64,000 bases of DNA from Allobosea sp. Root381 (GTDB lineage Bacteria > Pseudomonadota > Alphaproteobacteria > Rhizobiales > Beijerinckiaceae), in the NCBI RefSeq assembly GCF_001429395.1, contig NZ_LMJT01000041.1, positions 30,387 to 94,386 of the forward strand. Direction: 5' to 3'. Positions 14,433 through 22,820 of the stretch are shown one piece after another (within the stretch, counting starts at the first letter, position 1; each line of letters opens with the position of its first letter). The notes below the pieces were generated by a model that searched no databases, had not been told where the DNA came from, and worked only from the letters and a program-made list of their open reading frames with translations. The position numbers and the translations under genes are program-made.

Positions 14433-14654
14433 TCAACCGCTGCCGATAATCTTGCCCATTTTTTGCAAAACGGGCTTTGACGGAGCAGTCGTTGCCGTCA
14501 GGCCATTCCCGATGATCTTGCCATCGTCAACTTGAGGCAGCGCGCCGACATCGGTTCCCTGGATGCCGACATCGGTCCCCTGGATAGAGAGGGAAGCAGC
14601 AACATTCGCCGAGAGCAGGGGCGAAAGCGTGGGCGAGGCGTAGGGCTTGGTCAT
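14433..14654 (-). CDS. Small repeat-containing peptide, possible RiPP-type precursor
   Basis: A 73-residue peptide with a strong ribosome site (AAGGAGGG, about 5 bp before the ATG at 14654). The N-terminus, MTKPYASPTLSPLLSANVAA, resembles RiPP leader peptides with a KPYxxPxL motif, as bound by recognition elements in lasso-peptide systems. A directly repeated heptad follows (IQGTDVG twice, encoded by a ~21-bp tandem DNA repeat). Then come two copies of a KIIG motif (KIIGNG, KIIGSG), the second at the C-terminus. No processing or cyclising enzymes are adjacent. Codon use is less GC-biased than in neighbours. It faces tRNA-Thr. It could instead be an ordinary low-complexity small protein; the family is not one I recognise. 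Confidence 0.6.
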   Translation of the reverse strand: MTKPYASPTLSPLLSANVAASLSIQGTDVGIQGTDVGALPQVDDGKIIGNGLTATTAPSKPVLQKMGKIIGSG

Positions 14655-14942
14655 GACGCCCTCCTTGAGAACCCCAGCGGCATAACCTACCAGAACCTCC
14701 AGGCCGCAAAAAGACCCGGCCCCGCGCGAACGAGGCCAGGCCCATTTTCGTCCGACAATCCCATGCCGCGCTGGGCATCTCGTCGGTAATGTCGGGTAAC
14801 GCGACAAGCCGGGAAAGGTTTCATGGCCGGCGCGCAAAAATCGCCCGGCCCATCGAGGCGCCGACGATGACGGACTCAGCCACCGTCTTGCCTGTCAGGC
14901 GGCGAAGTGGTTCAGCTCTCCGCGCCGCAATGCGAAGCGATC

Positions 14943-15368
14943 ATGGACAGACCCGAAAACCTCCTTGCCCTGGCCGATCGCTGCGAGGGCACAGCCAAGC
15001 CGGACCGAGCCCTCGATGCCGACATCTACGAGGCCCTGGGCTACAACGTCCGGCGCAAGCCGAAGCATCTCGTCAGCCGGAACGCGCCGATGGGCGGGAT
15101 CTATCAGCAGGGCGAGCTGTGGAAGGCGCTCGGCGCCGTCAGCGCCAATATCGACGTCGCGGCGAGGTTGCTGCGCCAGAAGGCGCCCGGCTGGAGTTGG
15201 AGCTTGCAATGCGTCGCGGGCGATGAGGAGGCCGGCTTCCAGGCGCTGGTCGCCGAATGCTCCGGCAATGGCGCGATCGGCTCGCTGGCGCTCTGCGCGG
15301 CGATGCTGCGCGCCTTCGCCCGCAGCGACCTCGCATGCCGCGCCGGTGCCCTGCTGAAGCAGAAGTGA
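14943..15368 (+). CDS. Phage-like orphan protein, unknown
   Basis: A 141-residue protein that starts MDRPENLLALADRCEGTAKP and continues DRALDADIYEALG. This pattern is common in small proteins carried by alphaproteobacterial phages and genomic islands. It contains a conserved-looking W-rich stretch (PGWSWSLQC) and an Ala-rich C-terminal helix. The ATG at 14943 begins the pattern; a GTG at 14907 would add 12 residues. It is an orphan between tRNA-Thr and the beta-lactamase-fold gene, about 5 kb from the prophage, so it may mark an older integration. Function unknown. Confidence 0.6.
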   Translation: MDRPENLLALADRCEGTAKPDRALDADIYEALGYNVRRKPKHLVSRNAPMGGIYQQGELWKALGAVSANIDVAARLLRQKAPGWSWSLQCVAGDEEAGFQALVAECSGNGAIGSLALCAAMLRAFARSDLACRAGALLKQK

Positions 15369-15497
15369 CGTTCGCGCCCGCAACCTCACGAAAACTTGAC
15401 TGTTTTCCGTGCAGCCGGTGAAGCTGCGGCGATTGAACCGGCTGCGCCGCCGGCTAGGGTCTCGCCCGGGCTCCGCCCGAGCCCTGGGGAGAGCAAC

Positions 15498-16481
15498 ATG
15501 ACTCAATTCGACCTGACGCGCCGAGGCGCGCTCGCAGGCGCCGGTGCTCTGGCCGTTGCCGCCACACTCGATCTGCCCGGGCTCGGCCCGGCCCATGCGC
15601 AAGGAGTTCCCGTGAACCAGGCCCCCGGCTTCTACCGTTACAAGATCGGCGACATCACGATCACCGCCATCAATGACGGCTTCGGTCGGCGCCCGCTCGA
15701 GGGCTTCGTCCGCAATGCCGAACTCGCCGACGTGAAGAAGGCCATGGAGCAGGCCTTCCTGCCGCAGGACGCGCTGAACATCACCTTCACCACGCTGGCG
15801 ATCCAGCACGGCGGCAAGCTCACGCTGATCGATACCGGCAACGGCGATTCGGGTGCGCCGACCTCCGGTGCCTGGGCTGGCAACTTCAAGGCGGCCGGCT
15901 TCGACCCCAAGGACGTCTCCACCGTCGTCTTCAGCCATTTCCATGGCGACCACATCAACGGCTTCCGCCTCAAGGACGGCACCGCGGTGTTTCCCAATGC
16001 CGAGGTCATGGTGCCTTCGGCCGAATGGGCCTTCTGGATGGACGATGCCAAGGCGAGCGCGGCGCCCGAGGCCATGAAGGGTGCTTTCGCCGGCGTCCGC
16101 CGCGTTTTTGGCCCTGTCGCCAAGGATGTGAAGCAGTTCGAGGCGGGCAAGGAGATCCTGCCGGGCATCACCGCCGTCGCCGCACCGGGCCATACGCCGG
16201 GCCACACCGTCTTCGCCGTGGCCTCGGGCTCCGGCAAGCTGATGGTGATGTCGGACACGACGAACCACCCTGCCCTGTTCGTCCGCAATCCCGACTGGTC
16301 GGCGGTGTTCGACATGGACGGCCCGCAGGCTGCCGCAACCCGGCGCAAGCTGCTCGACATGGTCGCGGCTGAGCGCATGCAGGTCGCCTTCTACCACGCC
16401 CCCTTCCCGGCCACCGGCCATATCGCCAAGGCCGGCAACGGCTTCGAGCTCGTGCCGGTGCAGTGGAGCACCGCACTCTGA
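15498..16481 (+). CDS. Tat-exported metallo-beta-lactamase-fold hydrolase
   Basis: A 327-residue enzyme with a twin-arginine signal (LTRRGALAGAGALAVAA, Arg8-Arg9; cleavage after AHA near residue 34). The fold's metal site is clear: HxHxDH at His147-Phe-His149-Gly-Asp151-His152, a further His in the APGHTPGHT segment (about 227-235), and an Asp in the MSDTTNHP strand. It therefore probably binds two zinc ions in the periplasm. Members act on lactones, thioesters or other esters; the substrate here is unknown. ATG at 15498 is preceded by GGGGAGAG. It is a single gene ended by a clear terminator. Confidence 0.9.
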   Translation: MTQFDLTRRGALAGAGALAVAATLDLPGLGPAHAQGVPVNQAPGFYRYKIGDITITAINDGFGRRPLEGFVRNAELADVKKAMEQAFLPQDALNITFTTLAIQHGGKLTLIDTGNGDSGAPTSGAWAGNFKAAGFDPKDVSTVVFSHFHGDHINGFRLKDGTAVFPNAEVMVPSAEWAFWMDDAKASAAPEAMKGAFAGVRRVFGPVAKDVKQFEAGKEILPGITAVAAPGHTPGHTVFAVASGSGKLMVMSDTTNHPALFVRNPDWSAVFDMDGPQAAATRRKLLDMVAAERMQVAFYHAPFPATGHIAKAGNGFELVPVQWSTAL

Positions 16482-16511
16482 CACGCCGCCGGCGAAGCTG
16501 ACGAAAGCGAG

Positions 16512-16535
16512 GCCGGGGGCAACCCCGGCTTTTTC
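16512..16535 (+). terminator. Rho-independent terminator after the beta-lactamase-fold gene
   Basis: Stem GCCGGGG/CCCCGGC with loop GCAA (16512-16529), followed by TTTTTC. Confidence 0.85.
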
Positions 16536-16643
16536 ATGCCCTCTCGCCATCCGGCCCTTTTTCTGGTCCCCTGCTCGCGATCCTTCCCGAGCCCGTGCTA
16601 AGGCACGCCTGCGCCAGGACCGCGCCCCGCTTCAGGACTGCCG

Positions 16644-17417
16644 ATGACCGATCGCTTCCAGGCCATCTCCTTCGTCGCCAGCGAGACGCAGGAGGCGCAG
16701 GCCGCATTGGCCAAGTTGACCGAGCGCTACGGCCAGGCGGAACCCGATACCGCCGACGTCATCGTCGCGCTCGGCGGCGACGGGTTGATGCTGCAGACGC
16801 TGCATCGCTTCATCGGCACCGGCAAGCCGATCTACGGCATGAATCGCGGCTCGGTCGGTTTCCTGATGAACGAGTTCCGCGAGCGCGGCCTGCGCAAGAA
16901 GCTCACTGATGCGGAACGCAGCGTCGTCCACCCGCTGTCGATGACCGCCTTCGACATGGACGGTACGGTGGTGCGGGCCGAGGCGATCAATGAGGTATCG
17001 CTGCTCAGGCGCTCCTACCAGGCGGCCAAGCTGCAGATCTCGGTCGACGGACAGGTGCGGCTCAGCGAACTCGTCGCCGACGGCGTGCTTCTGGCGACCC
17101 CGGCCGGCTCCACCGCCTACAACCTCTCCGCCAACGGCCCGATCCTGCCGCTCGACGCGCCGCTGCTGGCGCTGACGCCGATCTCGGCCTTCCGTCCGCG
17201 GCGCTGGCGCGGCGCGCTCCTGCCCGACCATGCGCGGGTGACGATCGACGTGCTCGAGGCAGAGAAGCGCCCGGTCAGCGCCGTCGCCGACCATACCCAG
17301 ATCGACAACGTCGTGCGGGTGGAGATCGAGATCGACCATTCGATCGATCTCGTCATGCTGCACGACCCCGGTCACAGCCTGGACGAGCGCATCCTGCGCG
17401 AGCAGTTCGGCTACTGA
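16644..17417 (+). CDS. nadK: NAD kinase
   Basis: A 257-residue cytoplasmic enzyme that phosphorylates NAD to NADP with ATP. The catalytic GGDG motif is at residues 44-47 (VALGGDGLML). The NE/D-type substrate motif follows (AEAINEVSLLRRS, near 112), then the conserved glycine-rich TPAGSTAYNLSANGPILP (about 151-168). Length fits the short bacterial NAD kinases. It stands alone on the plus strand, 106 bp after a terminator and convergent with the DUF2336 gene. Confidence 0.95.
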   Translation: MTDRFQAISFVASETQEAQAALAKLTERYGQAEPDTADVIVALGGDGLMLQTLHRFIGTGKPIYGMNRGSVGFLMNEFRERGLRKKLTDAERSVVHPLSMTAFDMDGTVVRAEAINEVSLLRRSYQAAKLQISVDGQVRLSELVADGVLLATPAGSTAYNLSANGPILPLDAPLLALTPISAFRPRRWRGALLPDHARVTIDVLEAEKRPVSAVADHTQIDNVVRVEIEIDHSIDLVMLHDPGHSLDERILREQFGY

Positions 17418-17460
17418 AGTCTCGACCGCGACCCCGTCACCACCGGCTCGCCGGAGCGAC

Positions 17461-18675
17461 TCAGGCGGCCTGCCGCAGATCCCCGATCTCGAGCTCGACC
17501 AGCAGCGCCGGGTCGGTTTCGACGAGATAGGCCAGCGCCGCATCATCCGCGAGCGAATCGGCCAGGGCCCTGGCCTCCTCGCGGGCGGCCTCCGCATCCA
17601 TGCGGCGCAGCAACCCCATCAATGCGCTGCCTTCCGCATTGCCTTGCGTCTCGCAGGCGATCAGCACCTCGCGCAGTAACGCGCGATCGATCCCTCGCCC
17701 CGATCCGCCGGCATCGAAGCCGCGTACATTCAGGGCGGCAATCGTCGCCGTGAAGGCGGGCTGGAGAGCATCGGGGAGCCCGGCCTTGCGGTAGAGCGCC
17801 TTCAGGCCGGCTCCGCGCCGGTCCCGCAGCAGCGCAGCGACACGCCTCTCCGGCAGATCGGACAGCACAACGAAGGCGGCCTCGGCCAGCGCCGGCTCGC
17901 CGCTGAGCAGGGAGCGCAGCATCAGCCCCGGCGTCAGGCGCCCGGTGTCCCGCAGCACCTCGACGATGGCCGGCGCATCGCTCGCCTGGCCGCCGGCGGC
18001 AAGCGCGACCGCGACGCGCTCGGTCGCCTCGCGTGCGAGCCTGGCGCTGCGCTCCGGCGTCAGCCAGCCGCAGCCCGAGACGAAGCTCGCAAGCGCATCG
18101 GAAACCCGCGCCGCGATGGCCTGCCGCAAACCGGCGGGAAGGTCGTCGCGTGACAGCAGCGCCTCGCGCAGCGCACCGCATTCGCCCTCGCGCTCGATCA
18201 TGCGCTCCAGCGAGAAATCGGGAATGTCGGCGGTACGGTTGCCCGCCAGCGTCACCAGCGCCTCCTCGCAGCCGACCTCGGCCAGCGCCGCGCAGACGCC
18301 CACCGGCAGATGCGGCCGCTGCGCGATCGCGCGCTGGGCCAGCCTGTCGCCGACCGCGGCGGCATCGACCAGATCGGCCTCCGTCAGCACGGGCGAATGC
18401 GCCAGCACAAGCGCCGTCACCTCGCTCTGATCCGCGATCAGCCCGAGGACGAGGTTGCGCGGCGCGCGCGCCGACGAGGCGACCTCCTCGGCGATGGCAC
18501 GGCGCACCCGCGGCGAGGGATCGTCGATCAGCGCGATTAGCGCGGTCTCGGCCTCGACGCGATCCTCCTCCGCCATCCCTGAGCGCAGATAGGCTCCCGC
18601 CAGCGCGGCAGCGCCATTGGCACGTTCTTCGGCAGTGGCGGTGCGGGCCCAGAGCAGGAAGCGGCGGACGATCAT
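17461..18675 (-). CDS. DUF2336 domain protein
   Basis: A 404-residue cytoplasmic protein with the DUF2336 family layout: alpha-helical repeats resembling HEAT units (IDDPSPRVRRAIAEEVASSA, LAHSPVLTEADLVDAAAVGD), frequent Arg/Ala and no membrane segment. The family occurs in Hyphomicrobiales and is uncharacterised; the repeats suggest a protein-binding scaffold. The start overlaps the stop of the upstream lytic transglycosylase by four bases (ATGA), so the two are translationally coupled and probably act in one process, likely envelope related. Confidence 0.85.
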   Translation of the reverse strand: MIVRRFLLWARTATAEERANGAAALAGAYLRSGMAEEDRVEAETALIALIDDPSPRVRRAIAEEVASSARAPRNLVLGLIADQSEVTALVLAHSPVLTEADLVDAAAVGDRLAQRAIAQRPHLPVGVCAALAEVGCEEALVTLAGNRTADIPDFSLERMIEREGECGALREALLSRDDLPAGLRQAIAARVSDALASFVSGCGWLTPERSARLAREATERVAVALAAGGQASDAPAIVEVLRDTGRLTPGLMLRSLLSGEPALAEAAFVVLSDLPERRVAALLRDRRGAGLKALYRKAGLPDALQPAFTATIAALNVRGFDAGGSGRGIDRALLREVLIACETQGNAEGSALMGLLRRMDAEAAREEARALADSLADDAALAYLVETDPALLVELEIGDLRQAA

Positions 18676-19757
18676 GAGCCGTTCCGCTGGACCATGAAGG
18701 AAGAGAGATCGAGCGGAGCCCGGCGGGTTCGGCCCGCGGCGCGCTCCTGCACGGCGACGGTCGGCTGGGTAAGCTCGACGGGCCGCGACGGCGGCAGCGG
18801 CGCAGTGACCGGGCTTGCCGCGGCGACGTTTGCGGCATTGGCAGCGGCGGCATCCGCAGCGGTCGGGGCTGTCATGGTCGCATCGCTCGTCGTGCGGCGC
18901 GGGAAATAGCGGTCAGCGGCATCGAGCGCGGCCGTCCGCGTGCCATCGGCGCGCGGGGTGGCCCAGAGATTGGCGACGGCCCTGGAAACCGGCTGGCGCG
19001 AGCCTTCGGTCGAGAAAAGGCCGATCAGCCCCTTGGCACGCTCCGGGGACAGCGCGGCTGCGATTTCGGCCGGCTTGTCGGCGCCCTGCCCGGCAGCAGC
19101 TTGGGCGGGCGCGGTCGTGGCGGCGAGCTGCGTGTTGGCGTGGCTTGCGGCAAGCACGCCATAGACCTCCTGCACGCTGCGCGCCCGGCCGCCCTTGTCG
19201 AAGAAGATGCCGCGATTGGCGGCGGCGGCTTCCGGAAAATCCTTCGCGGCGCTGCGCGCCGGATCGCTCGTCGCCGCGCGGATCAGGTCGGATGCACCGC
19301 GCGCACCCAGCACATGCGCCATGTAGAGCTCGCCCGCATGCGGCTGGCGGCCGAGCGAACCGGCGAGCTGCTCGCGGTTCTTCTGGGTCAGCGCCCCGGC
19401 CATCACGGCCGCGACCTGCGGATCCTTGCGAAGCTCGAGAATCCTTTCACGGGCTGCGGGATCGGCGACCGTCAGGCGCCCGCCCGTCTCGCTGATCGCA
19501 TCGGCATAGCTGGAGAGCCCCTGCTTCGGCCCTTCCTGCTTGACCATGGCAAGCCAGGTCTGCTCGATGAACTGGAACAGGCCGGTCGCGCTCGATGTCC
19601 GGGCCTTGGCATCCGGCTCCAGGGAGGATTCCCGCTGCGCCGTCTTCAACAGGTAGTCGAAACCGGCGCCGGTCTTCGCCGCACCATCGCGGATGGCGCT
19701 GACGACGGGGTTGGCCGGCTGGGTTTCGCGCGTCTGCGGCGTGGTGAACAGGAACAT
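18672..19757 (-). CDS. Lytic transglycosylase (SLT-domain) protein
   Basis: A 361-residue protein with a lysozyme-like SLT domain near the N-terminus: the catalytic Glu43 in AQRESSLEP, then ATGLFQFIEQTWL (residues 57-69) and YMAHVLGARGA. It should cleave glycan strands of peptidoglycan. The C-terminal ~150 residues are Ala/Pro-rich and low complexity. No signal peptide is seen from the ATG at 19757, so export may use another route (as for flagellar muramidases). The longer frame to 19799 adds nothing conserved. It is coupled to the DUF2336 gene downstream. Confidence 0.88.
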   Translation of the reverse strand: MFLFTTPQTRETQPANPVVSAIRDGAAKTGAGFDYLLKTAQRESSLEPDAKARTSSATGLFQFIEQTWLAMVKQEGPKQGLSSYADAISETGGRLTVADPAARERILELRKDPQVAAVMAGALTQKNREQLAGSLGRQPHAGELYMAHVLGARGASDLIRAATSDPARSAAKDFPEAAAANRGIFFDKGGRARSVQEVYGVLAASHANTQLAATTAPAQAAAGQGADKPAEIAAALSPERAKGLIGLFSTEGSRQPVSRAVANLWATPRADGTRTAALDAADRYFPRRTTSDATMTAPTAADAAAANAANVAAASPVTAPLPPSRPVELTQPTVAVQERAAGRTRRAPLDLSSFMVQRNGS

Positions 19758-19906
19758 CGAAGATCTCGGGCGCGAACCTGCCGCCGGTGCCTGCCACATG
19801 TCGCGGCATGCGATGTGGAGACTGCCCCAATTATGGTAAGCGAACGGTTAATCGGCCTGAATCGCTGGGGTTCCCGGCGGCCGGGCCCGCGACATGGAGG
19901 ATGTCG

Positions 19907-20407
19907 ATGCCAGAACTGAAGCGCCACAAGCGTGGCGGGATCTATTTCGAGGATTTCGCCATCGGCGCCGTCATCGAGCATGGGCTGACCCGAACGGTCA
20001 CGCAGATGGACAACATGCTCTTCTCGAACCTGACCCTCAACCCGCAACCCCTTCATATCGATGCGCATTTTTGCGCGACCGAAACCGAATGGGGCAAGCC
20101 GCTGATGAACTCCCTGTTCACGCTCGGGCTGATGATCGGCATCTCGGTCAACGACACAACGCTCGGCACGACGATCGGCAATCTCGGCATGACCGACGTC
20201 ACCTTCCCGGCCCCGCTCTTCGAGGGGGACACCGTCAACGTCACCACCGAAATCGTCGCGAAGCGCGAATCGCGCTCGCGGCCGGATGCCGGCATCGTCG
20301 AATTTCAGCACCGCGCCTACAAGCAGGACGGCACGCTGGTCGCGCAATGCCGCCGCCAGGCCTTCATGCGCAAGCACCCCGCCCCAACCACCACCGTCGC
20401 GGTCTGA
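19907..20407 (+). CDS. MaoC-family hydratase (mesaconyl-CoA hydratase-like)
   Basis: A 166-residue single hot-dog-domain protein with the hydratase motif NPQPLHIDAHFCATE (about residues 45-59; Asp52 and His54 are candidate catalytic residues) and FPAPLFEGDTVNVTTEI. Such proteins hydrate enoyl-CoA esters. The next gene, 5 bp after the stop, encodes a CitE-type CoA-ester lyase. The pair resembles the mesaconyl-CoA hydratase/malyl-CoA lyase combination, although the full ethylmalonyl-CoA pathway is not in this window. ATG at 19907 has GGAGG 7 bp upstream; ATG 19901 is an alternative. Confidence 0.85.
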   Translation: MPELKRHKRGGIYFEDFAIGAVIEHGLTRTVTQMDNMLFSNLTLNPQPLHIDAHFCATETEWGKPLMNSLFTLGLMIGISVNDTTLGTTIGNLGMTDVTFPAPLFEGDTVNVTTEIVAKRESRSRPDAGIVEFQHRAYKQDGTLVAQCRRQAFMRKHPAPTTTVAV

Positions 20408-20412
20408 CCGGC

Positions 20413-21291
20413 ATGCGCTCGCTCCTCTTCGTTCCCGGCGACAGCACCCGCAAGCAGCAGAAGGGCCTTACCAGCGGCGCCGATGCGCTAATCCTCGACC
20501 TCGAGGATTCGGTCGCGCTCGACGCCAAGTCGCAGGCCCGCGAAATCACCCGCGCCTTCCTGGAGGAAACCCGCACGCTTCCGCGCCGCCCGCGCCTGAT
20601 CGTTCGCGTCAACGCGCTCTCGACGGGGCTGACCGAGGCCGATCTCGACGTGGTGATGCCGGGCGCCCCGGATGCGATCATGCTGCCGAAATCGGAAGGC
20701 GGCGTCGATGTCAGCCATCTCGCCGCCAAGATCGCCGTGCGCGAGGCCGAAAGCGACCTCCCCGACGGCGGGACCCGGATCATCCCGATCGCCACCGAAA
20801 CCGGCAAGGGCATCTTCGGCCTCGGCAGCTATGCCGGCGCGACGCATCGCCTCGCAGGCCTGACCTGGGGGGCGGAGGACCTTTCCGCCGATCTCGGCGC
20901 CGAGACCAACCGGCTCACCGACGGCTCCTATGCCGATCCCTATCGGCTCGCCCGCGCACTGACGCTCTTCGCGGCTTCCGCCGCGCAGGTTGATGCGATC
21001 GACACCGTCTTCACGGCGTTCCGTGACACGGACGCCTTCCGCACCGAATGCCTCGCAGCCCGGCGCGACGGCTTCACCGGCAAGATGGCGATCCACCCGG
21101 ACCAGGTCGCGCCGATCAACGAGATCTTCGCGCCCTCGCCGGAAGCACTGGCGCGAGCGGAGGCGATCATCGCGCTGTTCGAGGCAAATCCCGGCGTCGG
21201 CGTGATCGGGCTCGATGGCGAAATGCTCGATCGTCCCCATTTGATCAGGGCGCAGCGCATCAAGGCGCGCGCTGACAAACTGGCTGAATGA
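20413..21291 (+). CDS. HpcH/HpaI (CitE-like) CoA-ester lyase
   Basis: A 292-residue TIM-barrel enzyme of the citrate lyase beta / malyl-CoA lyase family. It has the family start RSLLFVPGDSTRKQQKG and the Mg-binding acidic motif LILDLEDSV (about 26-34). RVNALSTG (CoA-ester binding), IATETGKGI, TWGAEDLSADLG and KMAIHPDQV follow in order. Members cleave malyl-, citramalyl- or methylmalyl-CoA. Length (292) is closer to CitE-like enzymes than to the ~320-residue malyl-CoA lyases. It is co-transcribed with the MaoC hydratase, so substrate and product may be shared. Confidence 0.9.
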   Translation: MRSLLFVPGDSTRKQQKGLTSGADALILDLEDSVALDAKSQAREITRAFLEETRTLPRRPRLIVRVNALSTGLTEADLDVVMPGAPDAIMLPKSEGGVDVSHLAAKIAVREAESDLPDGGTRIIPIATETGKGIFGLGSYAGATHRLAGLTWGAEDLSADLGAETNRLTDGSYADPYRLARALTLFAASAAQVDAIDTVFTAFRDTDAFRTECLAARRDGFTGKMAIHPDQVAPINEIFAPSPEALARAEAIIALFEANPGVGVIGLDGEMLDRPHLIRAQRIKARADKLAE

Positions 21292-21310
21292 ACCGCTGGA
21301 GGCGATTCGA

Positions 21311-21523
21311 ATGACTCAGGTTTTCGAGGTTTCGGGCATGCATTGCGGCGGCTGCCTGTCGCGCGTCCAGCAGGCCGCGAGCAAGCTCGCGCCGGGCACG
21401 ACCGTCACGCTCGATCCGCCGCGGCTGACGCTTCCGGAAGGCGCGGCGCTCGACGCGGGCGCCATCAATGCAGCGCTCGCCCCTCTCGGCGATTACCGTG
21501 TGAAACCTGCGCAGGCCGGCTGA
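21311..21523 (+). CDS. Heavy-metal-associated (HMA) domain protein, copper chaperone-like
   Basis: A 70-residue ferredoxin-like-fold protein with the metal-binding motif GMHCGGC (Cys12 and Cys15), as in CopZ-type copper chaperones. The rest (VQQAASKLAPGTTVTLDPPR, INAALAPLGDYRV) follows the domain pattern. It lies 19 bp after the CoA lyase on the same strand. No P-type ATPase is nearby, so the partner is unknown. Whether it belongs to the upstream operon by function is unclear. Confidence 0.88.
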   Translation: MTQVFEVSGMHCGGCLSRVQQAASKLAPGTTVTLDPPRLTLPEGAALDAGAINAALAPLGDYRVKPAQAG

Positions 21524-21538
21524 GCCGGCGCCCCGGCC

Positions 21539-22144
21539 TCAGCCGCCCGGCGGGCGCTGGAGCGAGAACAGGTGGTCGACCTCGGCATAATCGGCATAGC
21601 CGCAGCGCGCGACCGGATGCGCCGCGACCGTGTCGAAGCGGCCATCGCGGATGAAAGCCTCGTCCATGAAGATGCCGACGACCTGCCCCAGCACCAGCCA
21701 GCGCTCGACCTGGTTGCCGTCGAGATCGGTGAGCTGCTGCACGGACAGCGTCTTGCACTCCAGCGCGGCCGGGCTCCCCGCCACGCGCGGTGGCCTGACG
21801 AATTTCGAGTCCGCCATCTCCAGCCCGGCATGACCGTATTCGCTCGTGCCCCGCGGCAGCGGCGCAGAGGTCTGGTTCATCTGCTGGACCAGCGCCTTCG
21901 TCACCAGCGAGCAGGTGAACTCGCCGGTCTCCTCGACGAAGGCGATCGCATCCTTCTTGCCCTCGGAAGAGAACATCACGATGTGCGGCCGCGTCGAGAC
22001 GGCGTTGAAGAAGCTGTAGGGCGAGAGATTGACCTCGCCCTGCGCGCTCATCGCCGTGATCCAGCCGATCGGCCGCGGCGTGACGATCGCCTTGAACGGG
22101 TCGTGCGAGAGGCCGTGATCCTGAAGCGCCGGCGAATAGATCAT
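21539..22144 (-). CDS. Flavin reductase-like FMN-binding protein
   Basis: A 201-residue split-barrel protein of the flavin reductase-like (DIM6/NTAB) family. The N-terminal signature is IVTPRPIGWITAMSAQGEVN, followed by LSPYSFFNAVSTRPH, which binds FMN. ETGEFTCSLVT and QVERWLVLGQVVGIF follow. Such proteins bind FMN and reduce flavin or act as flavoproteins. The ATG at 22144 overlaps the stop of the nitroreductase gene by four bases, so the two are coupled, suggesting a shared redox function. Confidence 0.9.
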   Translation of the reverse strand: MIYSPALQDHGLSHDPFKAIVTPRPIGWITAMSAQGEVNLSPYSFFNAVSTRPHIVMFSSEGKKDAIAFVEETGEFTCSLVTKALVQQMNQTSAPLPRGTSEYGHAGLEMADSKFVRPPRVAGSPAALECKTLSVQQLTDLDGNQVERWLVLGQVVGIFMDEAFIRDGRFDTVAAHPVARCGYADYAEVDHLFSLQRPPGG

Positions 22145-22716
22145 GAATCCGCCCCGTAGTGGCTGACGATCTGCGAGAGGGCGGGCCTGTCGCGGTCGGA
22201 CGGCACCGACCCCGGCGTGCCGAGATGGATGAAGCCGGCCATGCGCTCGGTTTCCGAAAGGCCGAAGGTCGTGAGCACGCTGCGGTCGAAGGAGAACCAG
22301 TTCGTCAGCCAGGATGCGCCGAAGCCCATCGCCTGGGCTGCAACGAGCATGTTCATGCAGACCGCGCCGGCGGAAAGCTCCTGCTCCCACTCCGGGATCT
22401 TCACATGCGGCGCGGCGCGCGAGACCACGCCGACGATCACCGGGGCGTGCAGCAGCCTCGCGCGCTCGAACTCGACCTGCTCGGGCTTCGCCTCGGGATT
22501 ACGATTGCGGAACGCCTGCGCCACCACCTCGGCGGCCTTGATGCGGCCCTCCCCCGAGAACACGATGAAGCGCCAGGGCACCAGCTTGCCGTGGTCCGGC
22601 ACGCGCGCCGCGATGGTCAGGAGCTCTTCGAGCTGGCCGGCATCTGGGCCTGGCGCAGAGAGGAACTGCGGCGGCACGGACCGGCGCAGCTTGAGCAGGG
22701 AAAGCGTATCGGTCAT
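22141..22716 (-). CDS. Nitroreductase-family oxidoreductase
   Basis: A 191-residue FMN-dependent enzyme. Typical features are LKLRRSVPPQFL (residues 8-19), VPDHGKLVPWRFIVF (about 39-53), ELSAGAVCMNMLVAAQAMGFGASWLTNW (mid-protein) and the C-terminal FIHLGTPGSVPSDRDRP. It reduces nitro or quinone-type compounds with NAD(P)H; the HGKLVPW motif is of the YdjA-like subgroup. ATG at 22716 begins the conserved domain; the longer frame to 22896 has no support. It is followed by the coupled flavin reductase gene. Confidence 0.9.
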   Translation of the reverse strand: MTDTLSLLKLRRSVPPQFLSAPGPDAGQLEELLTIAARVPDHGKLVPWRFIVFSGEGRIKAAEVVAQAFRNRNPEAKPEQVEFERARLLHAPVIVGVVSRAAPHVKIPEWEQELSAGAVCMNMLVAAQAMGFGASWLTNWFSFDRSVLTTFGLSETERMAGFIHLGTPGSVPSDRDRPALSQIVSHYGADS

Positions 22717-22820
22717 GAAGCATCCGGTTGCGAAATCTCGCTCCAGACCTAGTGGCTCGCCATGATCAGGACAAGCGAAGCTGCTCAGACATGGACGCAA
22801 GGGTATCAAGGGTTGTGAGC

